Assembly: GCF_026968045.1 (NCBI RefSeq)
Contig: NZ_JAPVBQ010000002.1
Location: forward strand, 484,933-548,932
From: Modestobacter sp. VKM Ac-2977
GTDB lineage: Bacteria; Actinomycetota; Actinomycetes; Mycobacteriales; Geodermatophilaceae
Direction of reading: 5' to 3'
Length of the DNA: 64,000 nucleotides
Position numbers and translations under genes: made by a program. Of this stretch, positions 7,506-15,860 are shown in pieces (the stretch's first letter is position 1; every line of letters begins with the position of its first letter). The notes under the pieces were generated by a model. That model searched no databases, was not told where the DNA came from, and was given only the letters and a program-made list of their open reading frames with translations.

Positions 7506-9173
7506 TCACTTGGCCAGGACGACGTGCTCGTTGGGCACGCAGTGCGTCATCGTCAGGCCCGAGACGTCGCGGGGGCCGTTCTTGCCCAGGTTGGCCGCAC
7601 GCTGCAGCTCCGCCTCGGTGAGCGTCTGGGTCTGCAGCGGCGGCATGCCCCGGACGTCGTCCGCGCTGATGCCCAGGCCGTCACCGACCCGCTGACCCAG
7701 CTCGTCCTCGACCATGAAGAGGTGCCACATCATCCGCTCCTGGATCGGCCGGTCGCACTGCGACAGGTTGGCGATCAGGTTGGCGACGAGATCGTCCTTC
7801 TCCCACTGCTCGGACAGCAGGTAGCGCTGGCCGGCCTGGGTGTAGTCGTCGGTGCGCTCGATCCGCTTGCGGGTGAGCCGGCCGGTGATCTCCGGGCCCT
7901 GCTCGTCGTGCGTGGGGTACTCGGCCTCACGCAGGCCGCCCAGGATCGACGGCTCGTAGTTGACGTGCGGGTTCTGGCCGGGGCCCAGGTCCACGCCGTA
8001 GGCCATCGCCCCGTCGCGCTGGTTGGTGGCGACCTTGACGCCCTTGGGCTGGTTCACCGGCAGCTGCAGGTAGTTGGGGCCCACCCGGTAGCGCTGGGTG
8101 TCGGAGTAGGAGAACGTCCGGCCGACCAGCATCTTGTCGTCGGAGAAGTCCAGCCCGTCGACGAGGACACCGGTGCCGAAGGCGATCTGCTCGCTCTCGG
8201 TGAAGAAGTCCTGCGGCGTGCGGTTCAGCGTCATGGTGCCGACCTTGCGCAGCGGGAACTCGTTCTCCGGCCACACCTTGGTGTCGTCCAGCGGGTCGAA
8301 GTCCAGCTCCGGGTGGTCGTGGTCGTCCATCAGCTGGACGTGCAGGTCCCAGGAAGGGAACTCGCCGCGCTCGATGGCCTCGTAGAGGTCCTTCGTGTGC
8401 ACGCCCAGCTCGTTGCCCTGCGCGACCGCGGCGTCGGCCTCGGTCCAGGACTTGACACCCTGCTTGGGCAGCCAGTGGTACTTGACCAGCTTGGTCTCAC
8501 CGGCGGCGTTGACCCACTTGTAGGTGTTCACGCCGAAGCCCTGCATGGTGCGGTAGCTCGCCGGCAGGCCACGGGGGCCGAGGACCAGCGTCATCATGTG
8601 CAGCGCCTCGGGCGACTGCGACCAGAAGTCGAAGACCCGGTTGGCGACCTGGCGCTCGAAGGTCACCGGGTCGGGCTTCTGCGAGTGGATGAAGTCGGGG
8701 AACTTGATGGCGTCCCGGATGAAGAAGACACCCAGGTTGTTGCCGACGAGGTCCCAGTTGCCGTCCTCGGTGTAGAACTTCACCGCGAAGCCGCGCGGGT
8801 CACGCGCCGCCTCGGAGGAGTCCCGGCCACCGGCGACGGTGGAGAAGCGCAGCGCGACCTCGGTCTCCTTGCCCTTCTCCTGGAAGAGCTTGGCCCGGGT
8901 GTACTTGCTGATCGGCTCGTCACCGACGGTGCCGTCGGCCACGAAGACGCCGAACGCAGTGGCGCCGCGGGCGTGCACGACGCGCTCCGGGATGCGCTCC
9001 CGGTCGAAGTGGCTGATCTTCTCCAGGAACTGGTAGTTCTCCAGCGTGGCCGGGCCACGCGAGCCCACCGTGCGCTGGTTCTGGTTGTCGTAGATCGGGT
9101 GTCCCTGACGGTTGGTCAGGACGGCCCGGTCCGCCTCACTGGCGGCAGGTCCCTGCGATGCGACGTCGGTCAT
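7506..9173 (-). CDS. katA: Monofunctional heme catalase
   Basis: This 555-residue enzyme disproportionates hydrogen peroxide to water and O2 in the cytoplasm. The catalytic His is at residue 67 ([12 protein letters not shown]), the distal Asn is in the [18 protein letters not shown] block, and the heme-ligand Tyr is in [15 protein letters not shown]. The length is that of the small-subunit catalases with a modest C-terminal extension (to about 480 plus 75), and I see no large-subunit flavodoxin-like domain. The ATG at 9173 has GAGGGAG upstream and overlaps the TGA of the Fur-type gene as ATGA. The two genes are therefore translationally coupled and probably one operon, as in other actinobacterial fur-catalase pairs. 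The symbol is by analogy. Confidence 0.92.
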   Translation of the reverse strand: MTDVASQGPAASEADRAVLTNRQGHPIYDNQNQRTVGSRGPATLENYQFLEKISHFDRERIPERVVHARGATAFGVFVADGTVGDEPISKYTRAKLFQEKGKETEVALRFSTVAGGRDSSEAARDPRGFAVKFYTEDGNWDLVGNNLGVFFIRDAIKFPDFIHSQKPDPVTFERQVANRVFDFWSQSPEALHMMTLVLGPRGLPASYRTMQGFGVNTYKWVNAAGETKLVKYHWLPKQGVKSWTEADAAVAQGNELGVHTKDLYEAIERGEFPSWDLHVQLMDDHDHPELDFDPLDDTKVWPENEFPLRKVGTMTLNRTPQDFFTESEQIAFGTGVLVDGLDFSDDKMLVGRTFSYSDTQRYRVGPNYLQLPVNQPKGVKVATNQRDGAMAYGVDLGPGQNPHVNYEPSILGGLREAEYPTHDEQGPEITGRLTRKRIERTDDYTQAGQRYLLSEQWEKDDLVANLIANLSQCDRPIQERMMWHLFMVEDELGQRVGDGLGISADDVRGMPPLQTQTLTEAELQRAANLGKNGPRDVSGLTMTHCVPNEHVVLAK

Positions 9174-9640
9174 GCTGTCACTCCCTCTTCGATTGCACTG
9201 TTCGTCCCGTGCACGTGCGTCCTGCGCGCGACCTGACAGCCGGCGCAGAGTCCCCAGAAGACGACCTCGGCCTCGTCCACGGCGAAGCCCGCCGCGTCCG
9301 AGGGCTGCAGGCAGGGGGCCTGGCCCACGACGCAGTCGACGTCGGCAATCAGCCCGCACTCCCGGCAGACCAGGTGGTGGTGGTTGTCGCCGACCCGCAG
9401 CTCGTACAGCGCCGGCCCACCGGCCGGCTCGATGCGGCGGGCGATGCCGCTCCCGACGAGCGCCTTGAGCACCCCGTAGACCGCCTGAGGGGATATCGAG
9501 GGGTGGACGGTGCGCGCGGCGGTGGCGATGGTGTCGGCGTCGACGTGCGGGTGCTCGGCGAGCACGCCGAGCACGGACAGCCGCGGCCGCGTGACACGCA
9601 GCCCTGCCGTCCGCAGCTGCTCGGTCCAGGTCGTCTCCAT
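9170..9640 (-). CDS. Fur-family peroxide-responsive repressor of the catalase
   Basis: This 156-residue protein has an N-terminal winged helix ([23 protein letters not shown], then [22 protein letters not shown]). The C-terminal half is metal-binding, with the family's [17 protein letters not shown] block and a second Cys pair WGLCAGC, so a structural CxxC...CxxC zinc site is likely. Coupling to catalase by a 4-bp overlap points to a PerR/CatR/FurA-type role: repression relieved by peroxide oxidation of the regulatory metal site. A TTG two codons upstream (9646) is an alternative start; neither has a good ribosome binding site. Direct TTGACTC repeats upstream may be its own operator. Confidence 0.85.
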   Translation of the reverse strand: METTWTEQLRTAGLRVTRPRLSVLGVLAEHPHVDADTIATAARTVHPSISPQAVYGVLKALVGSGIARRIEPAGGPALYELRVGDNHHHLVCRECGLIADVDCVVGQAPCLQPSDAAGFAVDEAEVVFWGLCAGCQVARRTHVHGTNSAIEEGVTA

Positions 9641-9647
9641 CAGCAAC

Positions 9648-9684
9648 GAGTCAACCCCGTTGTCTTGAATGAGTCAAATCAAGA
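9648..9684 (-). promoter_or_regulatory. Candidate promoter/operator of the fur-catalase operon
   Basis: On the minus strand two direct copies of TTGACTC (9677-9671 and 9654-9648) lie 23 nt apart. An inverted pair TCTTGA/TCAAGA with a 10-nt spacer (9663-9684) overlaps the distal copy. The spacing suits a two-site repressor covering the promoter, but I cannot fix the -10 element. Confidence 0.35.
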
Positions 9685-9723
9685 GCAGGTGAACTCCGCC
9701 TGTCGAGGGAGGGCCGCCGGGGC

Positions 9724-10605
9724 TCAAGCGAAGACGATCGTGCGGTCGCCCTCGACGACGACACGGTCCTCCACGTGCCAGGTGACCGCCTGGGCCAGCA
9801 CCTGGCGCTCGACGTAGCGACCGATCCGGCGCATGTCCTCGACGGTGGCGCGGTGGTCGACCCGGGCCACCTCCTGCTCGATGATCGGGCCGGCGTCCAG
9901 CTCCGCGGTCACGTAGTGCGCCGTCGCCCCGATCAGCTTCACGCCGCGGTCGTGGGCGGCCCGGTACGGGTTCGCGCCGACGAAGGCCGGCAGGAAGCTG
10001 TGGTGGATGTTGATCAGCCGCTCCGGGAAACGGCTGCAGAAGTCCGCCGAGACGATCTGCATGTACCGGGCGAGCACGACCAGGTCGACGTCCCCGATCA
10101 GCTCCAGCGCCCGCGCCTCCGCGGCGTCCTTGGTGTCGGGGGTGACCGGGACGTGGTGGAACGGCACGCCGTGTGCCCGGGCGACGGGCTCGAGGTCGGG
10201 GTGGTTGGAGACGACGGCGGCGATCTCGGCCCGCAGGTCACCCGCGTCGACCCGGTAGAGCAGCTCCTGCAGCACGTGGTCGGCCTTGGAGACGAAGACC
10301 GCCAGCCGTGGGGTGCGCGCGGCCTCGGTCAACCGCCAGGTGAACTGCCACTCCCCCGCGAGACCGGCGAGGGCCTCCTCCAGCTCGGTGCGGCGGGTGG
10401 CCAGGTCGTCGAGGACGAACTCCAGCCGCAGGGTGAACGTGCCGCCGGACGGGTCCGAGGAGTGCTGCTGGGACTCGGTGATGTTCGCGCCGGCCTCGGC
10501 CATCAACCCGGAGAGCACCGCGACGATGCCCGGCCGGTCGGGGCAGCGGACCACCAGCCGCCCCAGGTCGGCGGTGGAGGGAGCACGGCGATCGGGTCCA
10601 GACAC
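9724..10605 (-). CDS. purU: Formyltetrahydrofolate deformylase
   Basis: This enzyme hydrolyses 10-formyltetrahydrofolate to formate and tetrahydrofolate, balancing one-carbon pools. The 293-residue protein has an N-terminal ACT domain (RLVVRCPDRPGIVAVLSG, residues 16-90 or so). The C-terminal formyltransferase-type domain contains INIHHSFLPAFVGANPY and GATAHYVTAELDAGPIIEQ, which carry the catalytic His and Asp. Length and order match PurU. It starts with GTG and lies downstream of the LigD polymerase gene on the same strand across a 62-nt gap, so it may have its own promoter. Nothing is unusual in the protein itself. Confidence 0.92.
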   Translation of the reverse strand: MSGPDRRAPSTADLGRLVVRCPDRPGIVAVLSGLMAEAGANITESQQHSSDPSGGTFTLRLEFVLDDLATRRTELEEALAGLAGEWQFTWRLTEAARTPRLAVFVSKADHVLQELLYRVDAGDLRAEIAAVVSNHPDLEPVARAHGVPFHHVPVTPDTKDAAEARALELIGDVDLVVLARYMQIVSADFCSRFPERLINIHHSFLPAFVGANPYRAAHDRGVKLIGATAHYVTAELDAGPIIEQEVARVDHRATVEDMRRIGRYVERQVLAQAVTWHVEDRVVVEGDRTIVFA

Positions 10606-10667
10606 GCCCGGAATGGTCCCAGGGGTCGCCGCGTCCCCCGCCGGGCGGGTCGGTGGGGGCGCGTCCG

Positions 10668-11579
10668 TCAGGGCAGGACGGCGCGGGTGCGGTCGGCGAC
10701 GTCGAACAGGTCACCGTGCTCGGCGACCCGGGCCAGGACGTCGTCGGTGCGGAAACGGACCGACTCCGGGTCGCCGCCCTCGCGCAGCGCGTCGACCTCG
10801 GCCCAGCGGAGCGGGGTGGAGACGGTGGCGAACGGCCGGGCGCGGAGCGAGTACGGCGCGACCGTCGTCTTCGCCGTGTTGTTCTGGCTCCAGTCGAGGA
10901 GCACCTTGCCCGGTCGCAGCGCCTTCTCCATCCGCCAGACGACGTCGTCCGGGCTCTGCCGGGTGAGCTCCTGGGCCAGCGCCTTGGCGTAGCGACTGGG
11001 GTGCTCCTTGTCGGCGCACTCGATCGGGGCGTAGACCTGCAGCCCCTTGGACCCCGACGTCTTCACCACCGGGTCCAGCCCGTCGGCGACCAGCCGCTCG
11101 CGCAGCCGGTGCGCCACCCGGGCGCACTCGACCACCCCGGTGCCCGGGCCCGGGTCGAGGTCGAGCACCAGCAGGTCGGGCAGCAGCGCCGTCCCGGCCT
11201 CGTCGACCTGCCACTGCGGCACGTGCACCTCCAGCGCGGCGAGGTTGGCCGACCACGCCAGGTCCGGGACGGCGGAGAGCAGCACCATGTCCAGCGTCTC
11301 CCGGCCACGCGAGGAACCGGGCGAGGGCACCGTCACCGTCTGCACCCAGTCGGGGGCGTGCCGAGCGTTGTTCTTCTCGAAGAACGCCTGCCCGTCGACG
11401 CCGTTCGGCCAGCGGGTGAAGGTGACCGGCCGGTGCGCCACGTGCGGGAGCAGCACCGGCGCGATCCGCACGTAGTAGTCGATCACCTGCGCCTTGGTGA
11501 AGCCCACCTCGGGGAAGAGCACCTTCTCCAGGTTCGAGACCTCCAGCTGGCGGCCCTCGATCTGCACCCGCTGCCTCAC
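10668..11579 (-). CDS. LigD-type primase-polymerase domain protein (end joining)
   Basis: This 303-residue stand-alone homologue of the LigD polymerase domain extends DNA ends with ribonucleotides or deoxyribonucleotides during non-homologous end joining. It shows the metal-binding LVLDLDPGPGTG motif and KTSGSKGLQVYAP, with LEVSNLEKVLFPEVGFTK near the start. The GTG start overlaps the ligase stop as GTGA, so it is the third gene of a ku-ligase-polymerase operon. The domain is a separate polypeptide here and is not fused to the ligase. I see no phosphoesterase (nuclease) domain in this protein or in its neighbours. Confidence 0.88.
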   Translation of the reverse strand: MRQRVQIEGRQLEVSNLEKVLFPEVGFTKAQVIDYYVRIAPVLLPHVAHRPVTFTRWPNGVDGQAFFEKNNARHAPDWVQTVTVPSPGSSRGRETLDMVLLSAVPDLAWSANLAALEVHVPQWQVDEAGTALLPDLLVLDLDPGPGTGVVECARVAHRLRERLVADGLDPVVKTSGSKGLQVYAPIECADKEHPSRYAKALAQELTRQSPDDVVWRMEKALRPGKVLLDWSQNNTAKTTVAPYSLRARPFATVSTPLRWAEVDALREGGDPESVRFRTDDVLARVAEHGDLFDVADRTRAVLP

Positions 11580-12646
11580 GGCTCGACCACCACGTCGGCC
11601 GGCGCCTGGTCCGTGCGCAGCCCGCGCCAGGACGGGTGCCGCAACCGACCCTCGCGGGTCCACTCGGTGAAGACCACCTCACCGACCAACGTCGGCTCGA
11701 CCCAGTGCGCGTCCCGGGTCACCTCGCGCGGCAGTGCATCGGCGAACGGGGCGGACGCCCGCAGGGTGAGCAGCGGCTCGAGGTCGGCCAGCGCCCTCGC
11801 CGTGAAGCCGGTGCCGACGTGCCCGGCGAAGACCAGCCGGCCCTCCTCGTCGTGCACCCCGAGCAGCAGGGAGCCGATGCCGCCGGCCCGCCGTCCGGCC
11901 CCGGGGCGCCAGCCACCGACGACGACCGACTGGGTGCGGAAGTTCTTGACCTTGCGCCACTCCGGCCCGCGGCCCCCGGGCCGGTAGACCGAGTCCAGCC
12001 GCTTGGCGACGACCCCCTCCAGCCCGTTCTCCAGGCTGGCCGCCTGAACCTGCTGCCCCACCCCGGCGGCGTTGCCGGGGAACCAGGGCGTGGTCACCCA
12101 GCGGTCCGAGCCCAGGCCGAGCGCGTCCAGCCGGTCGCGGCGGGCGGTGTAGGGCAGCCCGAGCAGGCTCTCCCCGTCCAGCGCCAGCAGGTCGAAGACC
12201 AGGTAGCTGACCGGGGCGGCCACCGCCAGCCTCGTCACCTCCGGCCCGGTGCGGTGCATCCGGCCCTGCAGCAGCCCGAAGTCCGGCCGGCCCCGCGCGT
12301 CCAGCGCGACGACCTCGCCGTCGACCACGGCGTCGCGGCCGGCCAGGGCCGCCGGCAGCGGGCCGAGCTCGGGGTACCTGGCGGTGACGTCGTTGCCGCT
12401 GCGCGCCCGCAGCCGGACCCGCCCGGAGCGCACGTGCGCCAGCGCCCGGACGCCGTCCCACTTGAACTCGTAGCCCCAGCGCAGGTCGCCGTCGGCAGGG
12501 AGGTCGCCGACGGCGGCCAGCATCGGCGGCAGGTCCTCGGGCACGCCGTCAGCAGCGACCACCGGCAGCGGCCGCCCGGCCGGCTCGGCAGCGCGGGTCG
12601 GGTCCGGCTCGGCCCGACGGGGGGCCAGCGGGTCGGCGGCGGCCAC
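11576..12646 (-). CDS. LigD-type ATP-dependent DNA ligase domain protein (end joining)
   Basis: This 356-residue ATP-dependent ligase contains the adenylation motif EFKWDGVR (Lys around residue 62), VDGEVVALDARGRPDF, EGVVAKRLDSVYRPG and the motif WRKVKNF, followed by an OB-fold domain to the end. It seals nicks after end alignment by Ku. The first 40 or so residues are Pro/Arg-rich and poorly conserved. The GTG start lies 6 nt after the ku stop, and its stop overlaps the polymerase start, so it is co-transcribed with both. The nuclease and polymerase domains that mycobacterial LigD carries on the same chain are absent. Confidence 0.88.
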   Translation of the reverse strand: MAAADPLAPRRAEPDPTRAAEPAGRPLPVVAADGVPEDLPPMLAAVGDLPADGDLRWGYEFKWDGVRALAHVRSGRVRLRARSGNDVTARYPELGPLPAALAGRDAVVDGEVVALDARGRPDFGLLQGRMHRTGPEVTRLAVAAPVSYLVFDLLALDGESLLGLPYTARRDRLDALGLGSDRWVTTPWFPGNAAGVGQQVQAASLENGLEGVVAKRLDSVYRPGGRGPEWRKVKNFRTQSVVVGGWRPGAGRRAGGIGSLLLGVHDEEGRLVFAGHVGTGFTARALADLEPLLTLRASAPFADALPREVTRDAHWVEPTLVGEVVFTEWTREGRLRHPSWRGLRTDQAPADVVVEP

Positions 12647-12652
12647 CCGGGG

Positions 12653-13657
12653 TCAGGCGGTCTTGCGCGGACGGGCGGCGCGCTTGGCCGGCTTCGCCGG
12701 GGCGTCGTCCTCCGCGGCCGCGGCCTTCTTCGGCGCCGCCTTCCGGGCGGGGGCCTTCTTCGCCGGGGTCTTCTCCCCCGCGGCCGCCTTCTTGGCCGGC
12801 GCCTTGCGAGCCGTCGTCTTCGCCGCCGGCGCGTCGTCCCCGCCGTCGTCCGTGGCGTCGTCCACCTCGGCGGCCGGTGAGCTGCCGCCGGCCCGCTCGA
12901 CGCTGCGTCGCAGGGCGCTCATGAGGTCGACCACCGCACCGCCGCCGTCGTCGGCGGCCTCCGGTACGGCCTGGACCTCACCGCCGGTCTGCTTGGCCTC
13001 CAGCAGGGCGGCCATCGCCTCGCGGTAGTCGTCGGTGAACTGGGTCGGGTCGAAGTCCCCGGCCATCGTGGAGATCAGCGACTCGGCCATCGCCAGCTCC
13101 TGCGGGCGGACCGGCACCTCCTCGTCGAGGAAGCTGAAGGCAGGCCGGCGGATCTCGTCGGGCCAGCGCATGGTGTGCAGCACCAGCACGCCCTCCCGCA
13201 CCCGCAATGCCGCCAGCGACTCGCGCTGCCGGATGGCGATCTTGGTGATCGCCACCTGGCCGGCGTTCTCCAGCGCGGTGCGCAGCAGCACGTAGGGGCG
13301 GGTCGCGACGCCGTCGGGCTCCAGGTAGTACGTCTTCTCGAAGTGGATCGGGTCGATCTGCTCCTGGTCGACGAACTGGAGCACCTCGATCTCGTGCGTG
13401 GTGCCGAGCGGGAGCTGGTCGAAGTCCTCGTCGGTCAGCACGACCAGCTGGCCGTCGGGCAGCTCGTACCCCTTGCCGATGTCGCCGTACTCGACCTCTT
13501 CGCCGTCCACGGAGCAGACGCGCTTGTACTTGACCCGGCCACCATCGGTCTTGTGCACCTGGTGGAAGCGGATGTCGTGGTCCTCGGTGGCCGAGTACAG
13601 CTTCACCGCGATGCTGACCAGGCCGAAGGAGACCGCGCCCTTCCAGATCGACCGCAC
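12653..13657 (-). CDS. ku: Ku end-binding protein
   Basis: This 334-residue homodimeric Ku binds double-strand ends and recruits the end-joining ligase and polymerase encoded just downstream. The GTG start (VRSIWKGAVSFGLVSI) is fixed by AGGAGG 5 nt upstream. The core beta-barrel covers about residues 1-260, with KYKRVCSVDGEEVEYGDIGKG and LEPDGVATRPYVLLRTAL visible. The last 75 residues are a Lys/Ala/Pro repeat tail (KKAPAKK, KKAAAGEK, ARKAAPKKA) typical of actinobacterial Ku with a histone-like DNA-binding extension. It is the first gene of the operon. Confidence 0.93.
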   Translation of the reverse strand: MRSIWKGAVSFGLVSIAVKLYSATEDHDIRFHQVHKTDGGRVKYKRVCSVDGEEVEYGDIGKGYELPDGQLVVLTDEDFDQLPLGTTHEIEVLQFVDQEQIDPIHFEKTYYLEPDGVATRPYVLLRTALENAGQVAITKIAIRQRESLAALRVREGVLVLHTMRWPDEIRRPAFSFLDEEVPVRPQELAMAESLISTMAGDFDPTQFTDDYREAMAALLEAKQTGGEVQAVPEAADDGGGAVVDLMSALRRSVERAGGSSPAAEVDDATDDGGDDAPAAKTTARKAPAKKAAAGEKTPAKKAPARKAAPKKAAAAEDDAPAKPAKRAARPRKTA

Positions 13658-13847
13658 GACTACCTCCTCGCCCCGGGGCCCGCGACCCCGCCTCGACAAG
13701 ATCAGAGGATAGGTGTCCCGGCGGGTGCGCGGCAGCCCGAGACGGTGACGCACCGCAGCGCCCCACCCGGTCGAGGGAGCCGGCGGCCTGCCAGTTCCCG
13801 GCCCCACTGGCACCCGACGGCCACGCAGCGTGACGCCGGGCTCGCGG

Positions 13848-14438
13848 TCAGACCTCCTGACCGGTCAGGCTCCCGGCCTCCTCGCCGTCGTCGGACTCCA
13901 GCCCCCCGTTCTGGATGGCGTCGTAGACGAACTGCAGGACGTCGGAACCGGCCACCATCGTCATGGTCAGCGCGGCCAGCCGGGTCGCCCGCGGCGCGGT
14001 CACGTACCCGAGCACGAAGCCCGTGCCGACCCACTGGGCCATGCAGAACGGACAGGTCAGCAGCTCCCCCACGGCGTGCTTGACGCCCCCGTGCTCGCGC
14101 ACCTCCTCGGCGACCTCGGCCTCGCCCGACGTCCCCTGGTAGCTGACGAACGGCGCGCGCACCGGGGCGGTGACCGGGTCCTTGGCGATCCGCCGGGCCA
14201 GCCGGAAGGTGCCGACGGTCAGCAGGACGGCGTCCCCGAGCGGGATCCGGCTGGGCAGCTCGCGGCCCGACACCCGGATGGCGGTGGCCGCCGCCCCCAC
14301 CAGGCCCAGGTAGACGCTCATCGCCCCCAGGTCCGCGGCCAGCGGCCGGGCCTCTCCCTGCGTGTACTCCTCCTGCTGGGTGCGTGCCCAGCGTCGGACC
14401 GGTCGCCCGAGCCGCTGGACCTCGTCTGTGATCGCCAT
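13848..14438 (-). CDS. DUF1360 membrane protein
   Basis: This 196-residue protein belongs to the DUF1360 family. A core LTCPFCMAQWVGTGFVLGY (about residues 127-145) holds a CPFC pair followed by a membrane helix, and a second helix lies around 150-175. The N-terminal part has a probable membrane segment (MSVYLGLVGAAATAIRV) and a conserved LTVGTFRLARRIAKD stretch. The function is unknown; the family includes sporulation-associated proteins in Bacillus. The chosen ATG has no clear ribosome binding site, and another in-frame ATG 12 codons upstream is equally possible. It is divergent from the DUF5709 gene. Confidence 0.75.
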   Translation of the reverse strand: MAITDEVQRLGRPVRRWARTQQEEYTQGEARPLAADLGAMSVYLGLVGAAATAIRVSGRELPSRIPLGDAVLLTVGTFRLARRIAKDPVTAPVRAPFVSYQGTSGEAEVAEEVREHGGVKHAVGELLTCPFCMAQWVGTGFVLGYVTAPRATRLAALTMTMVAGSDVLQFVYDAIQNGGLESDDGEEAGSLTGQEV

Positions 14439-14615
14439 GTTCGCGGCGGTACCCGCGGCACCCGGTGCCATGCGGCGGGCGGGAGCTGGATCACGCATGC
14501 CCGGCAGAGGGTCGGGTAGGGCCGGACCACGACGCCGGTCACCCGACCGGCTCCCCCCGTCCACCGGACGGACGAGCGCGCCCACCGCCCAGGCGCGCAG
14601 AACGGAGGAACTCCC

Positions 14616-15134
14616 ATGACCGACCCGGACCGCGCCACCCGCGACTCCGCCCTCAACGACGCCGAGTTCCCCGACGACGAGCGGGGGCTCACCGGGACGG
14701 CGGACGGCGCCCGTGGCGACGTCGGCCCCGAGGGGCAGACCGCCCGGGACGTCTTCCCCGAGGACAACAGCATCCCCGAGGTCTCCCAGGACGACAGCCC
14801 GACCATGGCCCGCGCCGAGGACCCGGAGTTCGCGCCCGAGCCCGGCGACCGCCAGCACCAGGCCGTGGACTTCGGGACGACGGCACGCGAGCAGGCCGAG
14901 GGCGAGTCGCTGAGCGGCCGGCTGGAGCGGGAGGTCCCCGAGGACGCATCCGACGTGCGCCCCGCCGAGGACCCCGACCGCGCCGTCGCCCAGCTGGACC
15001 AGGACGAGGACACCGACCGCCTCAGCGACTCGGGCACCAACCGCACCGGCGACGACGTCGAGGCGTTCGCCGACGCCCCGGTCGGCGGTGAGGGGCCGGA
15101 GGAGAGCGCGGTCCACGTCGTCGAGGGCACCTGA
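14616..15134 (+). CDS. DUF5709 acidic protein
   Basis: This 172-residue protein is very acidic and mostly disordered, with blocks typical of the actinobacterial DUF5709 family. These are LNDAEFPDDERGLTGTADG near the N-terminus, DEDTDRLSDSGTNRTGDD late, and a final PEESAVHVVEG, which is the usual ending AEEAAMHV. No signal peptide or membrane segment is visible. The ATG has GGAGGA just upstream. The family's role is unknown, though members often lie near general stress genes, as here beside the SigB locus. A GGGTAG string near 14511 is not a convincing SigB promoter. Confidence 0.75.
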   Translation: MTDPDRATRDSALNDAEFPDDERGLTGTADGARGDVGPEGQTARDVFPEDNSIPEVSQDDSPTMARAEDPEFAPEPGDRQHQAVDFGTTAREQAEGESLSGRLEREVPEDASDVRPAEDPDRAVAQLDQDEDTDRLSDSGTNRTGDDVEAFADAPVGGEGPEESAVHVVEGT

Positions 15135-15381
15135 CCCTGCCGTGGCGGGCCGGGCCGACCGCCCCGCCGGCCCGACGCGCGCTGAGTTGGTGCCGCGATC
15201 ATGACGCGACTAGGTTGGGCGCCACGGTTGAGCAGCCAGCCGTGGCCTGCCCGAGAGCTCCTCGGGAGGCGTTCCGGAACCTCGGTGTCCCGGGCCGTGT
15301 CGGGCCGGACGGTGTACCGCAGTACATTGTCCGGGCACCCGCGTGCCCGCCAGGCATCGCCGCTGAGAGGAGCTGCAGTCC

Positions 15382-15780
15382 GTGACCTCATCCGACTCAC
15401 CCGCCGAGGGCTCGCGCGACGTGTCAGCCCCGGCTGACACGAACGACGCCCCCTTCGACGACGTGATCACCCTGTCGACGTCCACCGACGACGACGGCAC
15501 GGTCACCGTGACGGTCGTCGGCGAGGTCGACACCTTCACCGCGCCCGTGCTGCGCGCGTCGCTGGACACCCAGCTCGAGCAGCAGCCGACCGCCCTGGTC
15601 GTCGACCTGTGCGGTGTCCAGTTCCTCGGCTCGGCCGGCCTCGCCGTGCTCGTCGAGACCCAGAAGTCGGCGCGCTCCCGCGACGTCGGCCTGCGGCTGG
15701 TGGCCAACACCCGCGCCGTGACCCGGCCGCTCGAGGTCACCGGCCTGATCGACCTGTTCACGATCGCCGAGAAGGCCTGA
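15382..15780 (+). CDS. STAS-domain anti-sigma factor antagonist (RsbV-like)
   Basis: This 132-residue protein has a polar N-terminus of about 30 residues and a complete STAS domain. VTVVGEVDTFTAPVLRASL opens the domain and LVVDLCGVQFLGSAGLAVLV carries the Ser in the position that anti-sigma kinases phosphorylate (GSAG). Unphosphorylated antagonists of this type bind the RsbW-like kinase and free the sigma factor. A likely partner pair, rsbW-sigB, lies 1.4 kb downstream beyond a topoisomerase gene on the other strand. The start is GTG with GAGAGGAG 10 nt upstream. Pairing with that RsbW is inferred from proximity. Confidence 0.82.
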   Translation: MTSSDSPAEGSRDVSAPADTNDAPFDDVITLSTSTDDDGTVTVTVVGEVDTFTAPVLRASLDTQLEQQPTALVVDLCGVQFLGSAGLAVLVETQKSARSRDVGLRLVANTRAVTRPLEVTGLIDLFTIAEKA

Positions 15781-15800
15781 CGCCAGGTCCTCGACCGGTA

Positions 15801-15840
15801 CGACGACGGCGCTCCACCTCCGGGTGGGGCGCCGTCGTCG
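15801..15840. terminator. Convergent terminator between the STAS gene and topoisomerase IB
   Basis: CGACGACGGCGC (15801-15812) and GCGCCGTCGTCG (15829-15840) form a perfect 12-bp stem. An inner CCACC/GGTGG pairing lies in the loop. Confidence 0.65.
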
Positions 15841-15860
15841 CGTCCAGGGGTCTGCTCAGC

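Noticed and set aside
7503-9236. Plus-strand frame opposite the catalase
   Set aside because: Val/Leu/Gly-rich shadow of a well-conserved catalase; no start signal.
14511-14517. GGGTAG before the DUF5709 gene as a SigB promoter
   Set aside because: No GTTT-type -35 element lies at the right distance.
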